This document shows, piece by piece, positions 1 through 8,855 of a DNA stretch of 31,457 nt; position 1 is the first letter of the stretch; each line of letters opens with the position of its first letter. This DNA is from CAZMSQ01 sp964569025 (GTDB lineage Bacteria > Bacteroidota > Bacteroidia > Chitinophagales > Saprospiraceae). The translations under genes and the position numbers were made by a program. Location: contig CAZMSQ010000027.1 of the NCBI GenBank assembly GCA_964569025.1, forward strand, positions 1-31,457. Direction: 5' to 3'. The notes under the pieces are model-generated. The model was given only the letters and a program-made list of their open reading frames with translations, had not been told where the DNA came from and searched no databases.

Positions 1-1307
1 TTACCATCACTGATGCTAGCGACCCAAGCTGTACGACGACAGTTGATATATCAGCACCTGATGTTTGTTCTCCTGGGTGTCCGCCAGCGGATACGACATT
101 TATTTTGACAGAGACATGTGAATCCTCCAATGCAGGACTCGATACTGCCATATTCTCCAATCAAGTCGGGTGCGATTCAGTGGTCATCACAGAAACCATT
201 CTCCTTCCATCTTCCTTCACAACGATTCAACAGACGATTTGTCCGGGTGACAGTGTTCTGGTCAATGGGAGCTGGTATTCTGAAGCGAATCCTTCCGGAA
301 CAGATACGCTGGTGTCCATGAATGGTTGTGATAGCTTGGTTGAGGTGAGTCTGTCCTTTTTCGCAGCTCCAATGGTTGAAAACCTGTCTGAAACCCTCTG
401 TGCAGGAGAAGAATTGGTCATCAACGGGATTGTTTACAATCAAAATCAGCCGTCCGGCCAGCAAGTGATTGCCAGTGTTGTCACTGGATGTGATTCAGTC
501 ATTCTCAATATTGAAGTTGTCTTTACAGATTTAGAAATCCTGACTGAGATTATTCCGCCGGAATGTGCTGGTCTCACAGGGTCGTTCTCAATCAACCAAA
601 TCACCGGAGGTACACCTCCCTACAGTTTGTCTATTGATGGCCAGCCCTTTATCCCAATTGGAAGTCTGCCGTATACCCAAACAGGATTCCAGTCTGGAAC
701 ATTTACCGCCCAGGCAGAAGATGCAGAAGGATGCGGCTGGTTAGCAAGCTTTAGTATGCCGGAGGGGCCTCAGCCCACTGTTGAAATCGGAAATGAGCTC
801 ATCATCGCGCTTGGTGACAGTCTGCAGCTTGATCCCATTGTCAATTTTCCATATGACACCCTTATTTGGAGTCCTTCGGAGGTTTTATCCTGCCAAAGCT
901 GTCTGAATCCAGTTGTGACTCCTCTAAATAATCTCACGGTCACGCTCATCGCCAGCAACGCGAATGGGTGTTCTGGATCTGATGCGTTGCGAATTATTGT
1001 ACAGAGAGATCGGCAGATTTATTTCCCCAACGTCTTCAGCCCAAATAATGATGGATTCAACGATACGTTTTTTCCTTCCGTTGACCTCAGTCAGGTGGTA
1101 TCTATCAATACGTTCCAAATTTACGATCGTTGGGGTGAGCTGGTTTTTCAAGGAGACAACTTTCAGCCAAATCAGCCGGCAAATGGATGGGATGGCACAT
1201 ACAGGGGGCAGCAGATGGATTTGGGAGTCTATGTGTTTTTTGCAGAGATTGAATTCACCGGGGGTGAAGTGGAGATTTTTGAGGGGGATGTGACGCTGGT
1301 GAGATAA
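1..1307 (+). CDS. T9SS type B sorted adhesin-like protein, 5' end cut by window
   Basis: The frame is open from base 3 through the window edge, so the true start lies upstream; the first in-window start-like codon (TTG at 105) is not a believable start. The visible part begins with one copy of the Cys-pair repeat that is abundant in the next gene (ends in GCDSVVITET), followed by two modules with the pattern CPGDSVLVNGSWY / CAGEELVINGIVY, a SprB-like module (GGTPPYSLSIDGQ), and a gliding-motility-associated C-terminal domain (YFPNVFSPNNDGFND ... YDRWGELVF ... NGWDGTYRG ... GDVTLVR). That domain is the T9SS type B sorting signal, so the product is exported across the outer membrane and probably surface attached. 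It is a tandem paralogue of the gene at 1696: the last ~95 residues match almost completely. Function as adhesin is inferred from architecture only. Confidence 0.85.
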   Translation, partial: TITDASDPSCTTTVDISAPDVCSPGCPPADTTFILTETCESSNAGLDTAIFSNQVGCDSVVITETILLPSSFTTIQQTICPGDSVLVNGSWYSEANPSGTDTLVSMNGCDSLVEVSLSFFAAPMVENLSETLCAGEELVINGIVYNQNQPSGQQVIASVVTGCDSVILNIEVVFTDLEILTEIIPPECAGLTGSFSINQITGGTPPYSLSIDGQPFIPIGSLPYTQTGFQSGTFTAQAEDAEGCGWLASFSMPEGPQPTVEIGNELIIALGDSLQLDPIVNFPYDTLIWSPSEVLSCQSCLNPVVTPLNNLTVTLIASNANGCSGSDALRIIVQRDRQIYFPNVFSPNNDGFNDTFFPSVDLSQVVSINTFQIYDRWGELVFQGDNFQPNQPANGWDGTYRGQQMDLGVYVFFAEIEFTGGEVEIFEGDVTLVR

Positions 1308-1695
1308 GGAACCAACATGTATGGGAGTATGGTATTCCTTGGAAAGATTCAGCAGGTCAGGGAGTTCTTCAACGGCCATGCCGTTTTGGTGGTGTCGAAG
1401 GACAACGAAGCGGATGCCTTTGTTTAAGGAGATGTCGCTGCGCTGCAGCTTGTTTGAAATGCATGTTTCAGGGCGGAGGAGATATCCCTGCGCTGTAGCT
1501 TGAGAGGGCAGGGTTCAAAGATTACGAATCTTCTAAAATGAATGATTCGAAGATTGTGCCTTTATTCGAGAGGCAACGATCTTTGACAGACAAAAGGATA
1601 TTTTTCAGGAACGATTATTTTTCACTTTTGTATTTTGCGAAATAATGCTCTGCCAATGTTGGTGAAGCGCAATTGAATGGAAAACAGACGTCCTG
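1308..1695. other. Intergenic region with minus-strand open-frame remnant
   Basis: This 388-bp stretch separates the two paralogous adhesin genes. No complete gene is supported. On the minus strand a frame is open from a TGA at 1515-1517 down into the upstream gene, and its intergenic part reads protein-like (for example LQRSDISLNKGIRFVVLR, then MAVEELPDLLNL from 1379). It has no convincing start, and once it enters the adhesin gene it is only a shadow frame. The stretch also contains the direct repeat listed separately and a short AAGATT/AATCTT inverted repeat at 1518-1532. I could not identify a clear promoter for the 1696 gene. Confidence 0.3.
1428..1502. repeat. 25-bp imperfect direct repeat pair, 50-bp period
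   Basis: The segments 1428-1452 and 1478-1502 match at 22 of 25 positions and start exactly 50 bp apart. Both carry the core CTGCGCTG[CT]AGCTTG. They lie in the non-coding gap between two tandem paralogous genes and coincide with the minus-strand open frame. They may be the remnant of a longer tandem or dispersed repeat. Confidence 0.5.
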
Positions 1696-4600
1696 ATGAA
1701 ATACTATTCGCTTTTCTTGCTTCCTCTTTTTCCTGTGCTTTTTTGGTTCTTTGGCACCATGCAAAATGCAGAAGATGAACTGGTTGATGAACCGGTGGAA
1801 TTCGGAGGAAGCCTTTCAGAGCCAATGGTGTATAATCAGATTGTGGAGTCTGCTTCGGCAGAGGCGTCCTGTCCGTGTATTGTGAGTCAGGGCAGTTTTT
1901 CTGCACCGTTTCCGTTTGTGTCGACACCGCAATCGAATATTGAGTTTTATGCGTACGGAGTGCCAACTGGCTCTTCTGCCAACACGGGGTTTGAGCAATC
2001 GGAGCAGTTGATTTTAATTTTGCACGAGAATACAAATACGGGTGAGGTAAGTTTTGTGTTTGTGGGTGATGATGTCAATGATGGGTCAGGGGGAACTATG
2101 ACTCTGACGCTGACTTGCCTGCCCAATTCGGCCTATGTGGCGGTATCTGATGATAATGGGGAATTTTCCGGAACGCCTCCTACGATGTCTGGAGATTTCT
2201 TCTGGGCTCCATGCTGCACTGATGGCGGAGCAGTTGGTGGGGTGGGATGTGGCACCACGTTTACCCTGAATCCTGATGATGTATCCGGGTTTACGACCAT
2301 CGCTCTTGGGTTTGGGTCTCCTTCGAACCCCCAGTATACAGACCTACCAAGCCTTGACTGTCCGATTATCATCAATTGTGGAGGGCAGGCGTGTTGTGAG
2401 AATGTGTTTTTTCTGGATGCCTTTGTTCAGAATGCGAGTTGTGAGGGGAATATGGATGGATTGATTGATCTCACCGTGACAGGAGAATGCCTGACACCCC
2501 TGACGTACCAATGGTCTAACGGAGAAATGACCGAGGACATCGCAGGGTTGGCGCCAGGTGATTATACGGTAACGGTCACCGATGTGAATGGATGTACTGA
2601 AGAAGAAACGTTTACTGTCGGGGTTGATTTTACAAATCCGGAACCTGAGATCATTGGAACTCCTTTTTTCTGCGAGGGGGAGTCAGTGTTGCTGTCAGTC
2701 AATGGATTCTTCACTGACTATCAGTGGTCGAATGGAGACAATGGGCCAGTGACTGAAGTGTTTCAGGGGGGGACATACACCGTGACGGTCACAAACGCCG
2801 GAGGGTGCACTGGTACTGCCTCTTATGATGTGGTCGAAAACCCTGCTCCTGAGCCAGAAATAACCGGGCCAACCGAAATATGTCCGGGTGATATTCTTGA
2901 ATTGGATGCCGGACCGGGTTTCGTTACTTACCAGTGGACAACCGGTAGTGTGCTGCAGACAACATTTATCACCGAACCGGGTGCCTACACTGTTTTTGTG
3001 ACCAACCAATTTGGTTGCCAGGGTACAGATACGTACGACGTAATCGGATTGCCGGCACCAGATCCGGTCATCAACGGGCCCATCAGTCTCTGCCAAGGGG
3101 AAGGAGCTGTCCTGACAGTCGAACCCATTTTTGCCAGTTATCTGTGGTCCACAGGAGAAACAGATCCGGATATTGAAATCACCACGTCAGGTGTCTATAG
3201 CATCACGGTCACCAATGCAGAAGGATGTGAGGGGGTAGACCAATGGATTGTTGAGGAGAATGCCATTATTCCCACTGACATTTCAGGCGACAGCCTCGTG
3301 TGCCCTGGAGATTCTGCCACCCTTACTGCCGTTGGAAGCTATGCTGAGTACCAGTGGTCAACGGGTGAGAATTCGAGTCAAATTAATGCTCCCGGGCCAG
3401 GAGCGTATTCTCTTACGGTTACTAATATCGCAGGATGTACAGATGCTGCCACATTTGAGGTCGACACGTTTGCCGCTCCTGTGGCATCAATAACCGGACA
3501 AACCGTCATTTGTCCTGGTGATTCGACTGTGCTCGGGGCCAATCAGGAATTTGTGGTGTATTCATGGTCGACCGGATCGGACGCTGATGAAATTACTGTG
3601 AGCCAACCTGGGCTCATCGGTTTGGAGGTGGTGGACTCCAATGGATGCAGTGCTACTGACACGGTCGAAGTATCCCTAAATCCTGAAGATACCACCTTCG
3701 CTTTCACTTCCAGCTGCAACCCTCAGGATACCGGTATCTCCACCCAAACCCTGACCAATCAATTCGGCTGCGACAGCGTGGTCATCACCACCACCTCTCT
3801 GGTGCCCATCATTGAAACCTTCCTCTCCGCTTCCAGCTGCGATCCGGCGGAGGTTGGCATTGATACGGTTCTTCTTGTCACTTCTTCGGGCTGCGACAGC
3901 GCCGTCATCACCGAAACCTCTCTGTTGCCCTCCAGTGATACACTTCTCTTCGCCACAACCTGCGACCCCTTGCTGGCTGGCTCAGATACCGCAGTGCTGA
4001 CCAATCAATTTGGCTGTGACAGCGTCGTGGTCACTGAAACTGCCCTGCTCCCTTCTAATACGACATTTGCCACAGATGTAACCTGTGATCCTGATTCGGT
4101 GCGCATCGACTCATTTCTGCTGACTAATCAGTTTGGGTGTGACAGCCTGCATATTGTTAATGTCAGTCTGGTGGTCAATGACACCGTGTTGATTGCAGAA
4201 GGAAGTTGCAATCCTGCTGATACGGGTGTGTTTGTGCAGCAGATACCGACTTTCCGCTGCGACAGTATCGTGATTACGACTGTCAGCTTGCTGCCTTCTG
4301 ATGAGACCATGCTGATGGCCTCCAGTTGCGATCCGGCAGATATTGGCTTTGATACGGTGGTGTTGACCAATCAGTTTGGCTGTGACAGCACGGTGGTTAC
4401 AGAGACGACTCTTGTGCCGGTTATTGAGACATTTTTCTTTGAAACCACCTGCAATCCGGCCGAGGCTGGCATTGATACTCTGGTTTTTGTCAGCCAGTCT
4501 GGCTGCGACAGCCTCGCTATTACCGAAACCACCCTCGTGCCGACCAGCGACACGCTTTTGTTCGAAACGAGCTGCGATCCGNNNNNNNNNNNNNNNNNNN

Positions 4601-6378
4601 NNNNNNNNNNNNNNNNNNNNNNNNNNNNNNNNNNNNNNNNNNNNNNNNNNNNNNNNNNNNNNNNNNNNNNNNNNNNNNNNNTGTTCGAAACGAGCTGCGA
4701 TCCGGCGGATGTGGGTACGGTCACAGTGGTATTGACTAATCAATTCGGCTGCGACAGCACGGTCGTGACAGAGACATCCCTCCTGCCATCGAGTGATACG
4801 CTCCTGTTTGCTACAAGTTGTGACCCTGCAGATGTTGGCTTCGATACGGTGGTGCTCACCAACCAGTTTGGGTGCGACAGCACGGTAGTGACACAAACCA
4901 CCTTGCTGCCGTCCAGTGACACCCTCCTGTTTGCGGGGAGCTGCGACCTGGCTGATGTTGGGTTTGACACAGTGGTGCTGACCAATCAGTTTGGCTGCGA
5001 CAGCACGGTGGTCACGCAAACTACGCTCTTGCCATCCAGTGATACGCTGCTGTTCGCAACCAGTTGTGATCCTTCGGATGTGGGCACGGTGACTGTGGTG
5101 CTGACCAACCAGTTTGGGTGCGATAGCACGGTGGTCACAGAAACCTCCCTTTTGCCATCCAATGACACCCTGCTGTTTGCAACCACCTGCAATCCTGCCG
5201 AGGCGGGTACAGTGACTGTGGTACTGACCAATCAGTTTGGCTGCGATTCTGTGGTCACGACCGAAACCAGCCTGCTGCCATCCTCATTCACCACCATACA
5301 ACCCATCATTTGTCCCGATGATAGCCTGCTCGTCAATGGCTCCTGGTACAGCCAAACCAATCCTACGGGCTTTGACACGCTCGTGGCTGCGAATGGTTGC
5401 GACAGTGTGGTGCAGGTTGTGATGCAGTTTTACCCCGATCCGGTCACTGAGGTGATCACTGAGGTGCTGTGTGCCGGCGAGCAACGCATCATCAATGGCA
5501 CGGTGTACAGCCAGTCAAACCCGTCAGGCACGGAAGTGCTGATCAATCCGGCTACCGGCTGTGATTCGGTGTTTATTGAAGTGAATCTGACCTTTAACCA
5601 GGTCAGCGCAGCCCTTCAGGCTATAGAGCCTCCGTGTGCCGGTCGTCCGGGTGCGTTGATTTTGGATCAAGTCTCTGGCGGCACACCGCCGTATTCATGG
5701 TCGGTAGACGGCGGAGTCTTTCAACCGCTTGATGTTCAGCCCCTCACCATCCCAAACCAGTCTGTCGGCATCCACACTGTGGCAGTAGAAGATGCGCTGG
5801 GCTGCAGTTGGAGCGGCTCGGCCCAAATCTCCGAGGGTGCCAGTCCGCTGGTCGATCTGGGCGTCGACCTGACGCTGGAATATGGCGACAGCATCCAGCT
5901 GAACCCTGTCATTAACTTCCTCTACGATACATTGCTGTGGAACCCCGCCAATCTGGTGCCTTGTGCAGGCTGCCTCAACCCGGTCATCACCCCGGAATTC
6001 GGATTCACGCTCTACCTGACCGCTTTGGACGCCAATGGCTGCGAGGCCTCCGATCAAATCCGCATTACCGTTGAAAAACCCTGGCGGGTCTATTTCCCCA
6101 ATATTTTCAGCCCCAACAACGACGGTTTCAACGACACCTTCTTCCCCTCCGTTGATTTGAGTCAGGTGGTCAGTATCAATACCTTCCAGATTTACGACCG
6201 CTGGGGAGAGCAGGTTTTCCAAGCCACCAATTTTCAACCCAATCAGCCAGCAAATGGCTGGGACGGGACGTTCAGAGGGCAAGCACTGGATCCCGGTGTG
6301 TATGTGTTCTATGCCGAGATCCAGTTTATTGACGGAGAGGTGGAGTTGTTTGAAGGAGGAGTGACTTTGGTGAGATAG
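1696..6378 (+). CDS. Giant Cys-rich repeat adhesin with T9SS type B sorting domain
   Basis: A 1560-codon secreted protein. The first ~20 residues form a hydrophobic signal peptide (MKYYSLFLLPLFPVLFWFF). Residues ~35-235 are a Cys-rich domain I do not recognise. Then come a SprB-like repeat (ASCEGNMDGLIDLTV), about five PKD/Ig-like modules (pattern YQWSNG ... G.YTVTVTN..GC; roughly residues 310-660), thirteen 41-residue repeats (665-1197), two CPDDSLLVNGSWY-type modules, a second SprB-like module (GGTPPYSWSVDGG), and the gliding-motility-associated type B sorting domain at the C-terminus (YFPNIFSPNNDGFND ... GGVTLVR). Such proteins leave through the T9SS to the cell surface or medium. The gene is interrupted by 100 N (residues ~963-996). 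The last third is clearly richer in GC-ending codons than the first part and than the upstream paralogue. The ligand is unknown. Confidence 0.88.
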   Translation: MKYYSLFLLPLFPVLFWFFGTMQNAEDELVDEPVEFGGSLSEPMVYNQIVESASAEASCPCIVSQGSFSAPFPFVSTPQSNIEFYAYGVPTGSSANTGFEQSEQLILILHENTNTGEVSFVFVGDDVNDGSGGTMTLTLTCLPNSAYVAVSDDNGEFSGTPPTMSGDFFWAPCCTDGGAVGGVGCGTTFTLNPDDVSGFTTIALGFGSPSNPQYTDLPSLDCPIIINCGGQACCENVFFLDAFVQNASCEGNMDGLIDLTVTGECLTPLTYQWSNGEMTEDIAGLAPGDYTVTVTDVNGCTEEETFTVGVDFTNPEPEIIGTPFFCEGESVLLSVNGFFTDYQWSNGDNGPVTEVFQGGTYTVTVTNAGGCTGTASYDVVENPAPEPEITGPTEICPGDILELDAGPGFVTYQWTTGSVLQTTFITEPGAYTVFVTNQFGCQGTDTYDVIGLPAPDPVINGPISLCQGEGAVLTVEPIFASYLWSTGETDPDIEITTSGVYSITVTNAEGCEGVDQWIVEENAIIPTDISGDSLVCPGDSATLTAVGSYAEYQWSTGENSSQINAPGPGAYSLTVTNIAGCTDAATFEVDTFAAPVASITGQTVICPGDSTVLGANQEFVVYSWSTGSDADEITVSQPGLIGLEVVDSNGCSATDTVEVSLNPEDTTFAFTSSCNPQDTGISTQTLTNQFGCDSVVITTTSLVPIIETFLSASSCDPAEVGIDTVLLVTSSGCDSAVITETSLLPSSDTLLFATTCDPLLAGSDTAVLTNQFGCDSVVVTETALLPSNTTFATDVTCDPDSVRIDSFLLTNQFGCDSLHIVNVSLVVNDTVLIAEGSCNPADTGVFVQQIPTFRCDSIVITTVSLLPSDETMLMASSCDPADIGFDTVVLTNQFGCDSTVVTETTLVPVIETFFFETTCNPAEAGIDTLVFVSQSGCDSLAITETTLVPTSDTLLFETSCDPXXXXXXXXXXXXXXXXXXXXXXXXXXXXXXXXXXFETSCDPADVGTVTVVLTNQFGCDSTVVTETSLLPSSDTLLFATSCDPADVGFDTVVLTNQFGCDSTVVTQTTLLPSSDTLLFAGSCDLADVGFDTVVLTNQFGCDSTVVTQTTLLPSSDTLLFATSCDPSDVGTVTVVLTNQFGCDSTVVTETSLLPSNDTLLFATTCNPAEAGTVTVVLTNQFGCDSVVTTETSLLPSSFTTIQPIICPDDSLLVNGSWYSQTNPTGFDTLVAANGCDSVVQVVMQFYPDPVTEVITEVLCAGEQRIINGTVYSQSNPSGTEVLINPATGCDSVFIEVNLTFNQVSAALQAIEPPCAGRPGALILDQVSGGTPPYSWSVDGGVFQPLDVQPLTIPNQSVGIHTVAVEDALGCSWSGSAQISEGASPLVDLGVDLTLEYGDSIQLNPVINFLYDTLLWNPANLVPCAGCLNPVITPEFGFTLYLTALDANGCEASDQIRITVEKPWRVYFPNIFSPNNDGFNDTFFPSVDLSQVVSINTFQIYDRWGEQVFQATNFQPNQPANGWDGTFRGQALDPGVYVFYAEIQFIDGEVELFEGGVTLVR
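3688..5286 (+). repeat. Thirteen 123-bp (41-aa) coding tandem repeats with paired cysteines
   Basis: Inside the giant adhesin the pattern DTLLFATSCDPADVG, then VVLTNQFGCDS, then TVVTETSLLPS recurs with a 41-residue period. The array spans 1599 bp, exactly 13 x 123 at the length given. Each unit carries one Cys in the SC(D/N)P segment and one in GCDS, which could form an intra-unit disulfide. Units downstream of the gap (4682-5286) are most alike; units 1-7 are more diverged. One unit falls in the N gap. A single further unit stands at about 99-225 in the upstream paralogue. Confidence 0.9.
4582..4681. other. Assembly gap (100 N) inside the repeat array
   Basis: Exactly 100 N. The same 23-nt sequence stands immediately before (4559-4581) and immediately after (4682-4704) the gap, 123 bp apart, so the frame is kept. 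One hundred N is a common placeholder length, so the true number of repeats is unknown. Confidence 0.97.
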
Positions 6379-6387
6379 AAGGACAAC

Positions 6388-7731
6388 TCAATCCTTATAA
6401 AACAACCATTTCCCAAGCTCCTTAAAAGAAGCTTTCTTCCCGTACATCAAAATCCCTACTCGGTAAATTCGTCCGGCAAGCCAGACAAAGAAAAGGGCAC
6501 AGGCCGAGGTGAGCACCACAGAAAGCAAAATCTGCCAGACTGGCGGCTCAAAGGCGAGGCGGGAGGGCATGACAATTGGTGAGAACAGGGGAAAAATGGA
6601 TGACCATACGGCCAAAGAGCTTTCAGGAGAGCGCACGGTCACGAACATGATATAGAACGCGATGATAACCGGAATCGAAATGGGCAGTGTCAGGGCCTGG
6701 CTCTCATTCAGGTCGTCGCTCATGGCTGAGCCGACCGCAGCAAAGAGCGATGCGTACAGCACATAGCCAACAATAAAGTAAAATAGAAAAAGAGGGACAA
6801 TCAACAGCCAATTTTGTGCTGACAGCTCATTCATAATCATGCTGACCTTGCCCTGGATATCATCCGGATCAATCCCGGCTGCTGCCATTTCTGCGCTGTT
6901 CATGCCCCCACCCATCTCGGCCCCGGTGAGCCCGAACGCCAAACCTGCAATCATGTACACAGCCGGAATCAGAATGGCCCATATAGCCAGTTGTGTAAGG
7001 CCTACGGCACCCACGCCCAACACTTTCCCCATCATGAGGTCAAACGGGCGAACTGAGGAAATCATGACCTCCACAATGCGGCTGACTTTCTCCTCCATCA
7101 CCGATCGCATCACCATCATTCCGTAAATGAACACCACCATGTACATCAGAAACCCCATTGCCCCTCCAATGCCTGCCGCAATGAAGCTGGCCGCAGAGCT
7201 GACATCCTCGTCGTCTTCTTCAAGAGGCTGAGGGTCAAGTGTCACGCTGGTGCGGAGGTAATCCAGTGAATCTTTGTTGAATCCGAATGCGTCGATTTTA
7301 TAATCCCGAATTACATCTGCCAGAGTGCGTTCGATGTTAGTCGACACATCAATGCTCAGTTGTTTTTCGCCGATATAGTACAGGGTCTGCTTGCGGTCCT
7401 TCAGATTCCGAATCTCCGGAATGACCAGCAGCCCGTCGTACTTGCCGGATCGCACATCCTCTTTCAGAGCTTCTACATCTCCTTTCCGAATCATGTAGTG
7501 CAGATACCCGTCGGCACTTGATGGCAACCCACGCCCCTCAAGGATCCCTGCCTGATCCAATACTGCAATTTCTTTTTCCTCCTGACTTTCATAGGCCATG
7601 ATGAATCCAATGACCACAAAAAATAGGAGCATGGCCAGTGGAGTGAGCACGGTTGTGAGAATGAATGACCGCTTTTTGACCCGGGTCAGGTATTCGCGCT
7701 GGAAGATAAGACCGACTTTACTACTGCTCAT
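6388..7731 (-). CDS. ABC-2 type transporter permease (NatB-like)
   Basis: A 447-residue integral membrane protein. It has an N-terminal membrane segment (SFILTTVLTPLAMLLFFVV, ~22-45), a large soluble domain (~50-185), and a cluster of five or six further hydrophobic segments from ~190 to the end (for example MGFLMYMVVFIYGMMVM and LTQLAIWAILIPAVYMIAGL). This layout is that of the NatB/YhaP group of ABC exporters. It follows the ATPase gene by 85 bp on the same strand, so the two form one exporter operon. The family is linked to Na+ or drug export in some bacteria; the substrate here cannot be told. It converges on the adhesin gene, with stop codons 9 bp apart. Confidence 0.85.
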   Translation of the reverse strand: MSSSKVGLIFQREYLTRVKKRSFILTTVLTPLAMLLFFVVIGFIMAYESQEEKEIAVLDQAGILEGRGLPSSADGYLHYMIRKGDVEALKEDVRSGKYDGLLVIPEIRNLKDRKQTLYYIGEKQLSIDVSTNIERTLADVIRDYKIDAFGFNKDSLDYLRTSVTLDPQPLEEDDEDVSSAASFIAAGIGGAMGFLMYMVVFIYGMMVMRSVMEEKVSRIVEVMISSVRPFDLMMGKVLGVGAVGLTQLAIWAILIPAVYMIAGLAFGLTGAEMGGGMNSAEMAAAGIDPDDIQGKVSMIMNELSAQNWLLIVPLFLFYFIVGYVLYASLFAAVGSAMSDDLNESQALTLPISIPVIIAFYIMFVTVRSPESSLAVWSSIFPLFSPIVMPSRLAFEPPVWQILLSVVLTSACALFFVWLAGRIYRVGILMYGKKASFKELGKWLFYKD

Positions 7732-7789
7732 AATCGCTGGGTTGGGCTGTGACGAAAGGAAGAGTTGAGAATGGAGAATGGCCGGGTTG

Positions 7790-8704
7790 TCAGCTCAGGA
7801 TATCGGTAGATTCGTTGACCTGTGAAATAAAGATTTCGTTGAGGCTCGGAAGAATTTCTTTAAATTCTGTGACCGGGACCCGATGGTCTATAAAGAATTT
7901 CAGTAAATCGTTCGATTGCTGACCGGCTTCCAGCTGGAACACCACCTGATGGTTGTCTTGCTCCACGATGGTGCCGAAGTGTTGTGCCCCATCGGGGAGT
8001 TGGCCGCTGAACCCGACCCGAAACAGGTTTTGCTTATGGGTCTGTTTGATGTCATCAACCCGACCTTGCAACACATTTTTTCCTTTGTTAATCAGAAGGA
8101 TGTGTTCACACATTGCTTCTACTTGTTCCATGCGGTGGGTGGAAAATATGATGCTTGTCCCTTCCCGGTGCATTCTCAGTACCTCGTCTTTGATGAGGTT
8201 GGAGTTGATGGGGTCAAGTCCCGAAAATGGCTCATCAAGAATCAACAATCTTGGATTGTGCACCACTGTCGAGACAAACTGGACTTTTTGCTGCATCCCT
8301 TTTGAGAGCTCTTCCACCTTTTTGTCCCACCAGTCGGTTATGCCAAATTTTTCAAACCATTCTCCAATGGCTTTTCGGGCGTGAGGGGCGGAGAGGCCTT
8401 TGATGCGTGCCAGATAGACCAGGTGTTCGCCCACCTTCATTTTCTTATAGAGCCCACGTTCTTCCGGCAAATAGCCAATCTGTTCCGGATGACTGCTGCT
8501 GAGGGGCTCGCCTTCAAACAGCACCCTTCCGCTGTCGGGGCGTGTTATGGTGGTGATAATTCGGATCAGAGAAGTTTTGCCTGCTCCATTCGGTCCGAGA
8601 AGCCCGAAAATCGTGCCCTTGGGCATTGAAAAAGAGACTTCGTCGACCGCCCGGTAGGTTCCGTAGGTTTTGACAATGTGATCGAGGTGGAGGATGGATT
8701 CCAT
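7790..8704 (-). CDS. ABC transporter ATP-binding protein (NatA-like)
   Basis: 304 residues, counting from ATG at 8704; an upstream ATG at 8749 would add 15 residues that do not look like family sequence. Walker A is GPNGAGKTS (37-45), the signature is LSKGM (133-137), Walker B is LLILDEP (153-159), and the H-loop His is in STHRM (H190). The region usually holding the Q-loop reads YLPEERGLY, a form I associate with this exporter subfamily. The C-terminal ~80 residues match the accessory domain that follows such ATPases (LPSLNEIF near the end). It powers the adjacent NatB-like permease. The gene diverges from the lipid kinase at 8856, leaving ~150 bp for both promoters. Confidence 0.88.
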   Translation of the reverse strand: MESILHLDHIVKTYGTYRAVDEVSFSMPKGTIFGLLGPNGAGKTSLIRIITTITRPDSGRVLFEGEPLSSSHPEQIGYLPEERGLYKKMKVGEHLVYLARIKGLSAPHARKAIGEWFEKFGITDWWDKKVEELSKGMQQKVQFVSTVVHNPRLLILDEPFSGLDPINSNLIKDEVLRMHREGTSIIFSTHRMEQVEAMCEHILLINKGKNVLQGRVDDIKQTHKQNLFRVGFSGQLPDGAQHFGTIVEQDNHQVVFQLEAGQQSNDLLKFFIDHRVPVTEFKEILPSLNEIFISQVNESTDILS

Positions 8705-8855
8705 AAGGTGCAGAATGTGAGTGCCGTGAATTCCTGATGTGTACCACAAGGATACCGAATTTCAAAATATTCTCGGCAAGGTTTCTACCAATTCGCGTAT
8801 TTTCAAGACTGAAACGGGCCGCAATGAATCAGCTCTACAGATCAGATCACTGAAA

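Noticed and set aside
4111..5019. 302-codon minus-strand open frame through the adhesin repeats
   Set aside because: It is the antisense image of the 123-bp repeat array and includes the N gap; its regularity comes entirely from the coding repeats on the plus strand.
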